Assembly (NCBI RefSeq): GCF_002763455.1
Contig: NZ_NIXK01000002.1
Location: 1-64,000, forward strand
From: Lentibacillus sediminis
GTDB taxonomy: Bacteria > Bacillota > Bacilli > Bacillales > Amphibacillaceae
Reading direction: 5' to 3'
Length of the DNA stretch: 64,000 nucleotides
Each line of letters starts with the position of its first letter. Within the stretch, counting starts at the first letter, position 1. This document shows positions 56,443 to 64,000 of this stretch, one piece after another. Made by a program: the position numbers and the translations under genes. The notes beneath the pieces are model-generated. The model searched no databases and had not been told where the DNA came from. It saw nothing but the letters and a program-made list of their open reading frames with translations.

Positions 56443-57030
56443 CAGTTGATGGAAAATACGACGTAATGATTATGGAGCATTAACTACCGCTCCGGAAATA
56501 CCCCTCGCTTTCCGCGGGCGCTGGTGAGCCTCCTCGCGCTGTCGCGCTGCGGGGTCTCACCGAGGCTTACAATCCCGCAGGAGTCTCGGGGTATTTCCTC
56601 CGCTGACTGTGTGCTTTGTTACTGCTTTTTAAATTAAAAGAACAACATACACTTTTTATGATTGATTTCCACTGTGGGTACCCGCGCATCTTAGGGCACG
56701 GCTTCAACCTCTTCGCCGAATACTACCGCTGTTCAGGTCTAGGCTCGTGGGACTGAGATTACTCGCCCCATCGAAAGTTTGTTCCCGCAGCAGTTGGCTG
56801 TCCTCCAATCCAATCAACCATCAACAATGCAGGCTTCTGTAGTTGATTTTAAAAAAACAACACCACCAGCGTAGGAAATATCCGAAGACTCCTGCGGGAA
56901 GAAAAGCCTAGGCGAGACCCCGAAGTGCGCAAGCACAAGGGGGCTCGGCAGCTTCCCGCGGAAAGCGAAGGGTATTTCCGGAGCGGCAGGATTACGTTAC
57001 AGTCTATAGATTTTGTGAAAGAACAATTTA
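56443..57030. repeat. Composite palindromic repeat, copy 3 (tRNA-sodA gap)
   Basis: Starts CAGTTGATGGAAAATACG; a forward A unit is at 56487-56604 and a reverse A unit at 56867-56988. The middle begins TGATTGATTTCCACTGTGGG (56660-56679) and the joint GATTTTAAAAAAACAACACC recurs (56845-56864), both as in copy 2. It ends near CTATAGATTTTGTGAAAG. About 590 bp, the longest copy. The remaining 180 bp before sodA is AT-rich without a gene. Confidence 0.8.
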
Positions 57031-57212
57031 AAAAATCACTCTAACGAGGTTTCAAACACTGCCAAATGTGGAATTGTAATTAAGTAGGGGAAAACAGCTT
57101 TATCGTTAAAAGCATAAAAGTTGCACATCTAATAAAGCTCTGATAACCTTTACATTAAAGGGTGAATTTTCAATCCTTTTAATAATAATTTTTATTAGAG
57201 GAGGAGTAAGAA

Positions 57213-57824
57213 ATGGCAAAATTTGAATTACCAGAACTACCTTACGCTTATGACGCACTAGAACCAACAATCGACAAAGAAACCATGAACATTCACCATA
57301 CGAAGCATCACAACACGTATGTGACCAAATTGAATGGTGCTTTGGAAGGTCATGCAGATCTGCAGGACAAGTCCGTGGAAGAGCTGCTGGGCAATTTGGA
57401 TGCAGTCCCTGAGGATGCACGGACAGCAGTGCGCAACAACGGCGGCGGACATGCAAACCATAGCCTATTCTGGAAAGTGCTTTCTCCTAACGGCGGCGGT
57501 GAGCCAACTGGTGAAGTTGCGGATAAAATTAACTCCAAATTCGGCAGCTTTGACAAATTCCAGGAAGAATTTGCAGCTGCAGCAACAGGGCGCTTTGGCT
57601 CCGGCTGGGCTTGGCTCGTTCTGAATAACGGGGAATTGGAAATCACCAGCACACCAAACCAGGATACACCAATTATGGAAGGAAAAACTCCATTGCTTGG
57701 CCTTGACGTGTGGGAGCATGCATATTACCTTAAATATCAAAACAAACGCCCGGATTATGTGTCCGCATTTTGGAATGTGGTAAACTGGGACGAAGTGGAA
57801 AAGAATTATCAATCAGCAAAATAA
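57213..57824 (+). CDS. sodA: Manganese superoxide dismutase
   Basis: 203 residues. Metal ligands are in [22 protein letters not shown] and the signature [25 protein letters not shown] is the conserved core. Fe or Mn preference cannot be proved, but Bacillus SodA is a Mn enzyme. ATG follows AGAGGAGGAG, a very strong site, consistent with high expression. It is single, between repeat copy 3 and a terminator. Confidence 0.97.
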   Translation: MAKFELPELPYAYDALEPTIDKETMNIHHTKHHNTYVTKLNGALEGHADLQDKSVEELLGNLDAVPEDARTAVRNNGGGHANHSLFWKVLSPNGGGEPTGEVADKINSKFGSFDKFQEEFAAAATGRFGSGWAWLVLNNGELEITSTPNQDTPIMEGKTPLLGLDVWEHAYYLKYQNKRPDYVSAFWNVVNWDEVEKNYQSAK

Positions 57825-57844
57825 TGCACAATATATAAGCTTAT

Positions 57845-57877
57845 AAAAAAAACACGGGATCTCCCGTGTTTTTTTAT
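57845..57877 (+). terminator. Terminator after sodA
   Basis: AAAACACGGGA pairs with TCCCGTGTTTTT around a 2-nt gap (57860-57861), with T residues. Confidence 0.9.
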
Positions 57878-58003
57878 TTGCAGCAGCGTAATCATTCTTT
57901 CTCCATAACAATCTTGAAACAAGCTCATTTTTCTTTATCCTCCTGTTTTTGCATATCTCTCCTCCATATGCTCACACTAAGAAAGAGCAAAAGGAGTATT
58001 GCT

Positions 58004-59275
58004 ATGCGATTAAATTTACAGTATTACCAGCAAAAATTTGATATTAACCGTGATTTAATGTTGCTTTTGACAATAGGTGGGTTATACTTTTTAGGGATTT
58101 TTCTGTCCAACACGTTTGTCAACATTTACTTATGGAGGCAGTCCGGCGATTATGTCACCATTGCCGTTTACAATCTGGCGGTTTATTTGTTTCAGCCGGC
58201 AGCGTTTATTTTGGCGGGGAAATTCGCGAAAAAAGTGGACCGTGTTATTGTCCTGAGGCTGGGTGTCATATTTTTGTCCCTGTTTTTTTTAACTGTGCTG
58301 ATTATTGGTGATCAGGCGTCGAAATACAATTTCCTGCTTGGAAGCGTGCTGGGAATTGGTTATGGGTTTTATTGGCTGGCCTTTAATGTCCTGACATTTG
58401 AAATTACTGAACCGGAGACAAGGGACATTTTCAATGGTTTTTTAGGTGTGCTTCAGTCGTTTGGTGGAATGATCGGACCCCTGATGGCCGGGATCATTAT
58501 TGCGAAGATGACAGAGGGCATGGGTTATACGACAATTTTTGCGATTTCTTTTGGTTTATTTATCCTGGCAGTCATCTCCAGCTTTTTTATCAACCGGCGC
58601 CAGGCAGAGGGCAGTTTTCATTTTAGACGGATCCTGAACGAGAGAAACCATAACAGAAATTGGAGACGGATTTTGTCTGCCCATGTGACACAGGGGTTGA
58701 GGGAAGGAATTTTCGTATTTGTCATCTCGATCTGGGTGTATCTGGTTACTGGGAGCGAATTTTCCCTTGGCGTTTTTAATCTTGTGCTTTCCGGGCTTTC
58801 GTTCGTTTTTTATTTTATTGCGACAAAATTTATTAAACCGTATTTGCGAAAAAAATCAATATTGCTTGGAGCCTCCATCCTTTACTTCTCCATTTTTATT
58901 ATTTTGTTTGATATCAGCTATCCGCTGTTGATTGTCTACGCGATTTTTATCGGGATGGCTTATCCGATTATAAATGTCCCTTATAACTCCATGACCTATG
59001 ATGTCATCGGCAAGGCGTGGAGGGCAAAGGAACTTCGGGTGGAATATATCGTTGTAAGGGAATTATTCGTCAATATCGGCCGTGTCACTTCCATTTTGGT
59101 GTTTTTGCTTGCAGTTTCTTTGATGCCGGCGGAGGATATCATCCCTTGGCTGCTTGTTATATTCGGAACAGGGCACTTATTTATTTACCTGTTCGTTAAA
59201 GATATTTACTTGCAAAGCTCCAATAAACAAGGCATGATCATTGAAGATCAAATAACGGATGAAAAAAATCGCTAA
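58004..59275 (+). CDS. yqgE: MFS transporter YqgE-like
   Basis: 423 residues with about 11-12 membrane helices, for example LMLLLTIGGLYFLGIFLSNT and LLGSVLGIGYGFYWLAFNVL, and the MFS loop FAKKVDRVIVLRLG between helices 2 and 3. The substrate is unknown. The gene lies between sodA and pbpA, where B. subtilis has yqgE, an MFS protein. ATG 58004 is used because AAAGGAG is properly spaced; the longer reading has no ribosome site and would run into the sodA terminator. Confidence 0.85.
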   Translation: MRLNLQYYQQKFDINRDLMLLLTIGGLYFLGIFLSNTFVNIYLWRQSGDYVTIAVYNLAVYLFQPAAFILAGKFAKKVDRVIVLRLGVIFLSLFFLTVLIIGDQASKYNFLLGSVLGIGYGFYWLAFNVLTFEITEPETRDIFNGFLGVLQSFGGMIGPLMAGIIIAKMTEGMGYTTIFAISFGLFILAVISSFFINRRQAEGSFHFRRILNERNHNRNWRRILSAHVTQGLREGIFVFVISIWVYLVTGSEFSLGVFNLVLSGLSFVFYFIATKFIKPYLRKKSILLGASILYFSIFIILFDISYPLLIVYAIFIGMAYPIINVPYNSMTYDVIGKAWRAKELRVEYIVVRELFVNIGRVTSILVFLLAVSLMPAEDIIPWLLVIFGTGHLFIYLFVKDIYLQSSNKQGMIIEDQITDEKNR

Positions 59276-59280
59276 ACCTG

Positions 59281-59309
59281 TTAGAATCTGAGGGAAAAAA
59301 TGTTATAAT
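59281..59309 (+). promoter_or_regulatory. Sigma-A promoter for pbpA
   Basis: TTAGAA (59281-59286), 17 bp, TATAAT (59304-59309), 47 bp before pbpA. Confidence 0.65.
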
Positions 59310-59356
59310 CAAAAAGGACAGCATTTATGAACTTGGATGATATTGGGGGAGAGTGA

Positions 59357-61447
59357 ATGGGGAAAAAAAGAAAAAAGCGTGCGCAGCTTCCCTTTCGTTT
59401 AAATATAATATTTTTTATCGTATTTCTTTTGTTTTCTGTGCTGATACTGCAGCTTGGTGTGGTACAGATTTTAAATGGGGAAGATTTTCAGGAGGAAATT
59501 GATCGGACGATTCAGGATACGACGAGCGTCCCTGTTCCAAGGGGAAAAATTTATGACAGCAACCTGGACTTGGTGGTCGATAATGAGCCTGTCTACTCAA
59601 TTACGTATACGCCGCCAAAGGGTGTGACGGCAGAGAAACGGCTGGAAGTGGCCGAACAACTGGCTCAGTACATTACCATGAGCGAGGATTCGGTTGAAGA
59701 CATAACCGAACGGAACAGAAAGGAATATTTTTATCTGAAACAATCGGATGAGGAAGTAGATGAACTGGAGAGCCAGATCCCGGCTGAGGAAGCCGCTGAC
59801 ATGGATAACGGCGAGTTTTATAATGTCGTACTGGATCAAATACCCGAAGAAGCAATAAGTAATTTGTCTGATGAGCAGAAGCAGGTTATTGCGATTAAGA
59901 AAGAGCTGGACCAGGCTTACTCGCTGACACCGCATGTTGTGAAGAACGAAGGTGTCACGATGGAAGAATATGCCAGGGTGGCAGAAAACCTCGATAAACT
60001 TCCTGGAGTAAACGCGACAACAGACTGGAACCGTGCATATCCGTATGAGGACAGCACATTCAATCAGCTGCTGGGGAGTATAACCTCACGGGATCAAGGA
60101 ATACCTGCAGAACTGGAGGAGTATTATCTGACCCGCGGCTACAGCCGAAATGACCGGGTGGGTACCAGCGGCCTGGAAGAACAGTACGAAAATGCGCTGC
60201 GGGGCCGGAAAGAACAAATTCAGTATACGACCGACCAGAATGGAAATATCATGAATACGGAAACAGTCGTAGAGGGACAGCGGGGCAAGGATCTGGTATT
60301 AACCATTGACATGGAATTCCAGCAGCAGGTTGATCAGATTGTACAGGAAGAGCTTGCTGCCGCAATTGCGGATGATCCTTATGGCAACCGGCACTTGCAA
60401 GATGCCATGGCTGTTGTTATGGATCCGCAAACCGGGGAACTCCTGGCAGTTTCCGGACAGACATATGACAGGGAAGATGATGAATTTGATAGCGGAGCTT
60501 TAAAAACCCTCTACGATGCGCACCGTCCGGGGTCTGTCATTAAAGGAGCAACCGTGCTGGCAGGCTACCAGTCAGGCGTCATCCGTCCGGGACAGTCATT
60601 CTACGATGAACCGCTGATGCTCGCGAACGGGCAAGTAAAGGCGTCTTTAGTCAATCACGGCTGGGTAAACGATTATGAAGCTCTGCAAGTTTCTTCCAAC
60701 GTTTACATGTATTATATTGCCATGCGCATGGGTGGAGAAACCAGACACCCGCTGCCGGAAAGAGCCACGATCTCGTTTGACTCCTCAGCCTGGCAGGAAA
60801 TGCGTAATTATTTCCAGCAGTTTGGTCTGGGTGTCTCAACCGGGATTGACTTTCCGTTTGAATCGACCGGATTTGAAGGCGAAAGCGGAGTCACGCCGGG
60901 TCTTTTAATGGACTTTGCGATCGGACAGTATGATACGTATACAACGATGCAGCTTGCCCAGTATATGGCCACGATTGCCAATGACGGCTATCGCGTGAGA
61001 CCGCACCTGGTGAAGGAAATCCGCCAGCCGGTTGCCACAGAAGGCCAGGTTGGTCCGTTGTACGAAAGCATGAACACAGAAGTGCTGAACCGGATTCAAA
61101 TGGATCAGGACAATATCGAACGTGTCCAGGAAGGATTCCGCCGGGTATTCCAAACACCGGACGGGACGGCGTACAGTTATTTTGAGGACAAAGATTATAA
61201 CCCTGCCGGAAAAACCGGTACCGCCGAGAATGATTTGTTTATTGATGGGGAACATTACGAAACCGTCAACCTCACCCTTGCCGGCTATGCACCTTTTGAT
61301 GAACCGGAAGTTGCTTTCGCGGTCCTTGTACCTAATATGGGAGATGAAAGCGGCCGCTATCCGATTAACCATCGAATCGGCGAACGAATCATGGATGCCT
61401 ACTTTGACATTAAAGAAGACAGAGATGAAGAGGCAGCAGAAGAATAA
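59357..61447 (+). CDS. pbpA: Penicillin-binding protein PbpA (class B transpeptidase)
   Basis: 696 residues. One N-terminal membrane anchor (IIFFIVFLLFSVLILQLGV), a dimerisation domain, and a transpeptidase domain with the SxxK serine in PGSVIKGA (near residue 393), SSN (near 445) and KTGTAE (near 618). In B. subtilis PbpA (PBP2A) supports rod-shaped growth redundantly with PbpH. An acidic insertion follows the membrane segment (ESQIPAEEAADMDNGEFYN), as expected of an exposed halotolerant protein. ATG follows GGGGGAGAG. Confidence 0.94.
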   Translation: MGKKRKKRAQLPFRLNIIFFIVFLLFSVLILQLGVVQILNGEDFQEEIDRTIQDTTSVPVPRGKIYDSNLDLVVDNEPVYSITYTPPKGVTAEKRLEVAEQLAQYITMSEDSVEDITERNRKEYFYLKQSDEEVDELESQIPAEEAADMDNGEFYNVVLDQIPEEAISNLSDEQKQVIAIKKELDQAYSLTPHVVKNEGVTMEEYARVAENLDKLPGVNATTDWNRAYPYEDSTFNQLLGSITSRDQGIPAELEEYYLTRGYSRNDRVGTSGLEEQYENALRGRKEQIQYTTDQNGNIMNTETVVEGQRGKDLVLTIDMEFQQQVDQIVQEELAAAIADDPYGNRHLQDAMAVVMDPQTGELLAVSGQTYDREDDEFDSGALKTLYDAHRPGSVIKGATVLAGYQSGVIRPGQSFYDEPLMLANGQVKASLVNHGWVNDYEALQVSSNVYMYYIAMRMGGETRHPLPERATISFDSSAWQEMRNYFQQFGLGVSTGIDFPFESTGFEGESGVTPGLLMDFAIGQYDTYTTMQLAQYMATIANDGYRVRPHLVKEIRQPVATEGQVGPLYESMNTEVLNRIQMDQDNIERVQEGFRRVFQTPDGTAYSYFEDKDYNPAGKTGTAENDLFIDGEHYETVNLTLAGYAPFDEPEVAFAVLVPNMGDESGRYPINHRIGERIMDAYFDIKEDRDEEAAEE

Positions 61448-61461
61448 GGATAGTATTAAAG

Positions 61462-61502
61462 CAAGCCCTGGTTTACCAGATAAACGGAGGCTTGTTTTTT
61501 TT
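61462..61502 (+). terminator. Terminator after pbpA
   Basis: CAAGCC (61462-61467) pairs with GGCTTG (61489-61494); inner CTGGT/ACCAG forms a second hairpin; T run follows. Confidence 0.75.
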
Positions 61503-61505
61503 GGG

Positions 61506-61559
61506 TTTACATATATTTTACATCCGGTTAAAGACAGGTTAATACTAATGAATTATAAT
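61506..61559 (+). promoter_or_regulatory. PhoP-box promoter upstream of phoU
   Basis: Four hexamers at an exact 11-bp period: TTTACA (61506), TTTACA (61517), TTAAAG (61528) and TTAATA (61539), then TATAAT at 61554-61559, 9 bp after the last unit. This is the layout of a PhoP~P-activated promoter in Bacillus, where such boxes replace the -35 element. Three of four units match TT(A/T/C)A(C/T)A. Confidence 0.8.
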
Positions 61560-61613
61560 GGCGATAACGTTTTTGAAAAAAGCTGATAGCCGGGAGAAAA
61601 GGAGAGGATTCAT

Positions 61614-62273
61614 ATGACCACACGAGATCTTTTTCATAATGAACTGCAGGAAGTAAACAAGGAAATTGTAGAGTTGGCGGAATTAGCAGGAACCGCTCTG
61701 ACCAATTCCATCGAGGCCTTATTCAAGCAGAATATCGATGCAGCAAAACAAGTCATCGAAAATGATAAACTGCTCGACAAAAAAGAAATGGATCTGAATG
61801 ATAAAACCATCTTGCTGATTGCCAAGCAACAGCCGGTTGCCACCGATCTCAGGCGGGTGATTGTCGCCCTGAAAATTGCAACAGATTTGGAACGGATGGG
61901 GGATAACGCGAAAAACATCGCAAGCGCAACCATTCGTCTCGGGGAGGAAAACGGAGCAAGGCCTGTGCCGGAAAATCTGCAGGCGATGCATGATGCTGCC
62001 CTGGAAATGCTGCAGGCAGCCGTGACAGCTTTTAAAAATGAAGATATCTCGCTCGCAAGGAAATTATCGGAAATGGATGACACGGTGGATAAGTTATACA
62101 AGCGCACCGTCAGTGAGCTGCTCGGGGAAACAGCAACCAATCCGGATAAAATTCAGTATGTTATGCAGATCGCTTTCTGTGGAAGATACCTGGAGCGGTT
62201 TGCTGATCATATTACCAATATCGGTGAAAACATTCTTTACCTTGTAAAAGGGGAAAACTATAATTTGAATTAA
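61614..62273 (+). CDS. phoU: Phosphate signalling protein PhoU
   Basis: 219 residues, two repeated three-helix PhoU domains, with metal-site blocks IATDLERMGDNAKNIA and the equivalent YLERFADHITNIGENI. PhoU links phosphate transport to the PhoR/PhoP two-component system and limits uptake. It stands alone behind a PhoP-box promoter; pst transporter genes, present after pbpA in B. subtilis, are not in this window. ATG follows AAAAGGAGAGG. Confidence 0.95.
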   Translation: MTTRDLFHNELQEVNKEIVELAELAGTALTNSIEALFKQNIDAAKQVIENDKLLDKKEMDLNDKTILLIAKQQPVATDLRRVIVALKIATDLERMGDNAKNIASATIRLGEENGARPVPENLQAMHDAALEMLQAAVTAFKNEDISLARKLSEMDDTVDKLYKRTVSELLGETATNPDKIQYVMQIAFCGRYLERFADHITNIGENILYLVKGENYNLN

Positions 62274-62287
62274 TCTCAAATAAATAA

Positions 62288-62325
62288 AAGCAAAAGACCG
62301 GCATCCATTTGCCGGTCTTTTGCTT
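62288..62325. terminator. Bidirectional terminator between phoU and the minus-strand gene
   Basis: AAGCAAAAGACCGGCA (62288-62303) pairs perfectly with TGCCGGTCTTTTGCTT (62310-62325). It overlaps the stop codon of the convergent gene. Confidence 0.9.
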
Positions 62326-62875
62326 AATTTGTGATTTCCTCGGCTATTTCAAAATGACTCATACGTGAGGATAATTCATATTCTCCAATCTGGATCAGCA
62401 GACTGTATTCATTTTCATTTAAATACTGGTTAAATTCTTCTGCATCTTCAACGATCTGATTCTCTTCAAGGGTAGCACTGATATCGGAGGAAGCCATGCC
62501 TTCTTCAATGTTCAGCGTATAGGAGGTCTCCTCATCTCCGCCTGCTTCTTCTGTTTCGGTGTCTTCCCCTGATTCTTCAGACCCTGAATCCTGATTGTCT
62601 GTGGTTTCTTCTGTATCTCCTTCATCTGCTGCTGTGTCTTCTGTAGTTTCCTCTTCGGCATTTTCTTCGCTGGTGTCATCCTCGCTGACCGACAGAGAAA
62701 TATAATCCTCTTCTGTCAGCACATGGTATCCTTCCTGTTCTACGGCCGCAATCATATCCTCAACAGACATTTGCTCAGCCTCCGTTGAGGTGGTATCAGC
62801 GACAAACCATCCGATCAGCATGATAATCCCAGCTGCAAATAGTCCAATTGAGAATGAACGTACTGGCTGTTTCAT
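62324..62875 (-). CDS. Membrane-anchored MltG/YceG N-terminal-domain-like protein
   Basis: 183 residues. An N-terminal membrane helix (SIGLFAAGIIMLIGWFVA) is followed by a long, strongly acidic low-complexity linker (Glu, Thr, Asp, Ser) and a C-terminal domain with LNIEEGMASSDISATLEEN and LLIQIGEYELSSRMSHFEIA. The latter is the LysM-like part of MltG/YceG endolytic transglycosylases; the catalytic domain is missing, so it is not a lytic enzyme. Its position near phoU and rpmG matches B. subtilis yqzC. ATG follows AGAAGGAG. Function unknown. Confidence 0.8.
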   Translation of the reverse strand: MKQPVRSFSIGLFAAGIIMLIGWFVADTTSTEAEQMSVEDMIAAVEQEGYHVLTEEDYISLSVSEDDTSEENAEEETTEDTAADEGDTEETTDNQDSGSEESGEDTETEEAGGDEETSYTLNIEEGMASSDISATLEENQIVEDAEEFNQYLNENEYSLLIQIGEYELSSRMSHFEIAEEITN

Positions 62876-62914
62876 ATTTTTCTCCTTCTAATGGTATAGT
62901 AGTCTGCCCTTAGA

Positions 62915-63145
62915 TTAAAGGGGGCGTCTGTCCTGGCCTTCGCTGTTCTTGGTCAGTTCCTCCGGCGTGAGCAATTCTTCTTCCAGAATCTTTATTTTCT
63001 TCTTCATCTGATATGTATCCTGCATCGTCGTGATGGAAAGTTGTTCGATTTGGCCTTCCAGATTTTCGAATTTATCATTCATGAAAAATGATAAAGCGAA
63101 CAGCACCACAGCAATCGCCAGCACTGCAATGACGGCATAAAGCAT
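62915..63145 (-). CDS. Small membrane protein with coiled coil (yqzD position)
   Basis: 76 residues: one N-terminal membrane helix ([20 protein letters not shown]) and a predicted coiled coil ([20 protein letters not shown]). ATG 63145 follows GGAGGGGTG. It lies 39 bp upstream of the MltG-like gene on the same strand and is probably cotranscribed. Corresponds in place to B. subtilis yqzD, although I cannot confirm sequence homology. Function unknown. Confidence 0.75.
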   Translation of the reverse strand: MLYAVIAVLAIAVVLFALSFFMNDKFENLEGQIEQLSITTMQDTYQMKKKIKILEEELLTPEELTKNSEGQDRRPL

Positions 63146-63261
63146 GTTTCACCCCTCCAATTTTCTGCATATTTCCGCACATATCTGCATTATATGCTAC
63201 AATAATAGTTATAACATAGAATCAGGCAGGAGAAAACCAAAATTTTTTTCGTGTCCCAAGC

Positions 63262-63290
63262 TTGATAGATTCTTCAGGATCTGCTATTAT
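63262..63290 (+). promoter_or_regulatory. Sigma-A promoter for rpmG
   Basis: TTGATA (63262-63267), 17 bp, TATTAT (63285-63290), 66 bp before rpmG. Confidence 0.65.
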
Positions 63291-63356
63291 AAATAAGTCT
63301 GAAATACGAATTGCTAATGGTTAAGCTTAAGTTTTTACAGTCTGGAGGGATTATTT

Positions 63357-63506
63357 ATGCGCGTTAACATTACCTTGGCTTGTACAGAAACAGGAGACCG
63401 TAACTATATCTCAACAAAAAATAAACGGACCAACCCTGAGCGTATTGAGCTGATGAAATACTCACCACGTTTAAAAAAACACACATTGCACCGCGAAACC
63501 AAATAA
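63357..63506 (+). CDS. rpmG: 50S ribosomal protein L33 (zinc-independent form)
   Basis: 49 residues: [20 protein letters not shown] at the start and HTLHRETK at the end. The zinc ribbon is degenerate: TETG stands where the zinc-binding form has two cysteines, and the second pair is also missing. This is the C-minus paralogue, as for B. subtilis RpmGA at this locus. ATG follows CTGGAGGG. Confidence 0.96.
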   Translation: MRVNITLACTETGDRNYISTKNKRTNPERIELMKYSPRLKKHTLHRETK

Positions 63507-63523
63507 CCCGTTTCGCTTGAATG

Positions 63524-63556
63524 AAACTCTTATCAATTACTGGTAAGAGTTTTATT
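63524..63556 (+). terminator. Terminator after rpmG
   Basis: AAACTCTTA (63524-63532) pairs with TAAGAGTTT (63544-63552); T residues follow. Confidence 0.8.
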
Positions 63557-63580
63557 TGTATGAGGCGATTTTTTATTTTG

Positions 63581-63695
63581 TAGTTGATGGATACTGTCAC
63601 GTATCTACTGCCGCTACGGAAATACATTCCGCTTTCCGCAGCGGCTATCATAACCCACACTGATTTTACATCACAGTTTATAAATATTGCGAAAA
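63581..63695. repeat. Short member of the composite palindromic repeat family
   Basis: TAGTTGATGGA, a 36-bp minimal A unit (63610-63645: CCGCTACGGAAATACATT...AAGCGG-type palindrome), and the end signature GATTTTACATCACAGTTTAT that also ends copy 1. The long inner part is missing, so this looks like the minimal form or a deletion product. Confidence 0.75.
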
Positions 63696-63741
63696 ATTTT
63701 TAGAAAACATTCAAAGAAAAATAAGAGGAAGGGTGGTTGGA

Positions 63742-64000
63742 TTGAATAAACATGAACTGAGAAGAAGGGCGATAACCGACTTGCAGTCTATTCGCCAGCC
63801 GGAACGGGCGAATATCGAGCAGCAGTTGAAGAAACAGCTGCTTGCATCTTCGTTGTGGCAAAAGTCCGGGAGCATAGGCATCACCGTTTCCCGGGATTTT
63901 GAATGGAACACCAGACCGATAATCGAAGCAGCATGGAACGAAGGAAAGACGGTTTGTGTCCCCCGCTGTGTACCAGCTGAAAGAGAAATGATATTTCATG
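63742..64000 (+). CDS. yqgN: 5-formyltetrahydrofolate cyclo-ligase, N-terminal part
   Basis: The first 86 codons are present and the frame runs off the right edge. TTG 63742 is taken as the start behind AAGGGTGG. MNKHELRRRAITDL, then SIGITVSRDFEWNTRPIIEA and KTVCVPRCVPAEREMIFH are typical of the N-terminal half of 5-FCL, which converts 5-formyl-THF to 5,10-methenyl-THF with ATP. rpmG-yqgN adjacency is as in B. subtilis. The ATP-binding motifs lie beyond the window. Confidence 0.88.
   Translation, partial: MNKHELRRRAITDLQSIRQPERANIEQQLKKQLLASSLWQKSGSIGITVSRDFEWNTRPIIEAAWNEGKTVCVPRCVPAEREMIFH

Overview
The window is a stretch of low-to-mid GC Gram-positive chromosome. It matches, gene for gene and almost without inversion, the yqeH-to-yqgN segment of the Bacillus subtilis chromosome. 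Endospore genes (gpr, spoIIP, yqfC, yqfD), a T-box in front of glyQS, a CIRCE operator in front of hrcA, and AGGAGG-type ribosome binding sites with frequent GTG/TTG starts all point to an endospore-forming Bacillaceae. The abundant GC-rich palindromic extragenic repeats suggest the Virgibacillus/Oceanobacillus/Lentibacillus side of the family, but that is inference from memory. Nearly all genes are on the plus strand.

Layout. 1-9.1 kb: ribosome assembly and NAD genes (yqeH end, aroE, yqeI, nadD, yqeK, rsfS, yqeM), the DNA-uptake locus comEA-comEB-comEC, yqzM on the minus strand, and holA. 9.1-12.3 kb: rpsT (minus), then the sporulation genes gpr, spoIIP and yqxA. 12.3-24.6 kb: lepA, hemW, the heat-shock operon hrcA-grpE-dnaK-dnaJ, then prmA, rsmE and mtaB. 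24.6-36.3 kb: deoC, rpsU, yqeY, the NfeD/flotillin pair, yqfB, sporulation yqfC/yqfD, phoH, pgpH, ybeY, dgkA and era. 36.7-46.5 kb: yqzL, recO, T-box glyQ-glyS, ccpN, ppsR and the macromolecular-synthesis operon dnaG-rpoD. 46.5-55.7 kb: an unassigned membrane protein, cccA, trmK, yqfO, cshB, nfo, yqfT, yqfX, yqfZ, an NfeD protein and a Na/Pi cotransporter. 55.9-56.4 kb: five tRNA genes (Met, His, Ile2, Ser, Phe). 57.2-64 kb: sodA, an MFS transporter, pbpA, phoU, two small minus-strand envelope proteins, rpmG and the start of the 5-formyl-THF cyclo-ligase gene.

Most genes are housekeeping: translation and ribosome maturation, replication and primary sigma factor, chaperones, and envelope. The unusual content is between genes. 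There is a family of nested palindromic repeats (three long composite copies plus fragments). Two intergenic regions can form mutually exclusive RNA stems (about 7831-7942 and 29598-29701). A textbook PhoP-box promoter drives phoU where B. subtilis has the pst operon. Spo0A-box-like heptamers cluster in non-coding DNA, notably with sigma-H-like promoters upstream of dnaG-rpoD. No CRISPR array, transposase, prophage or defence island was seen.
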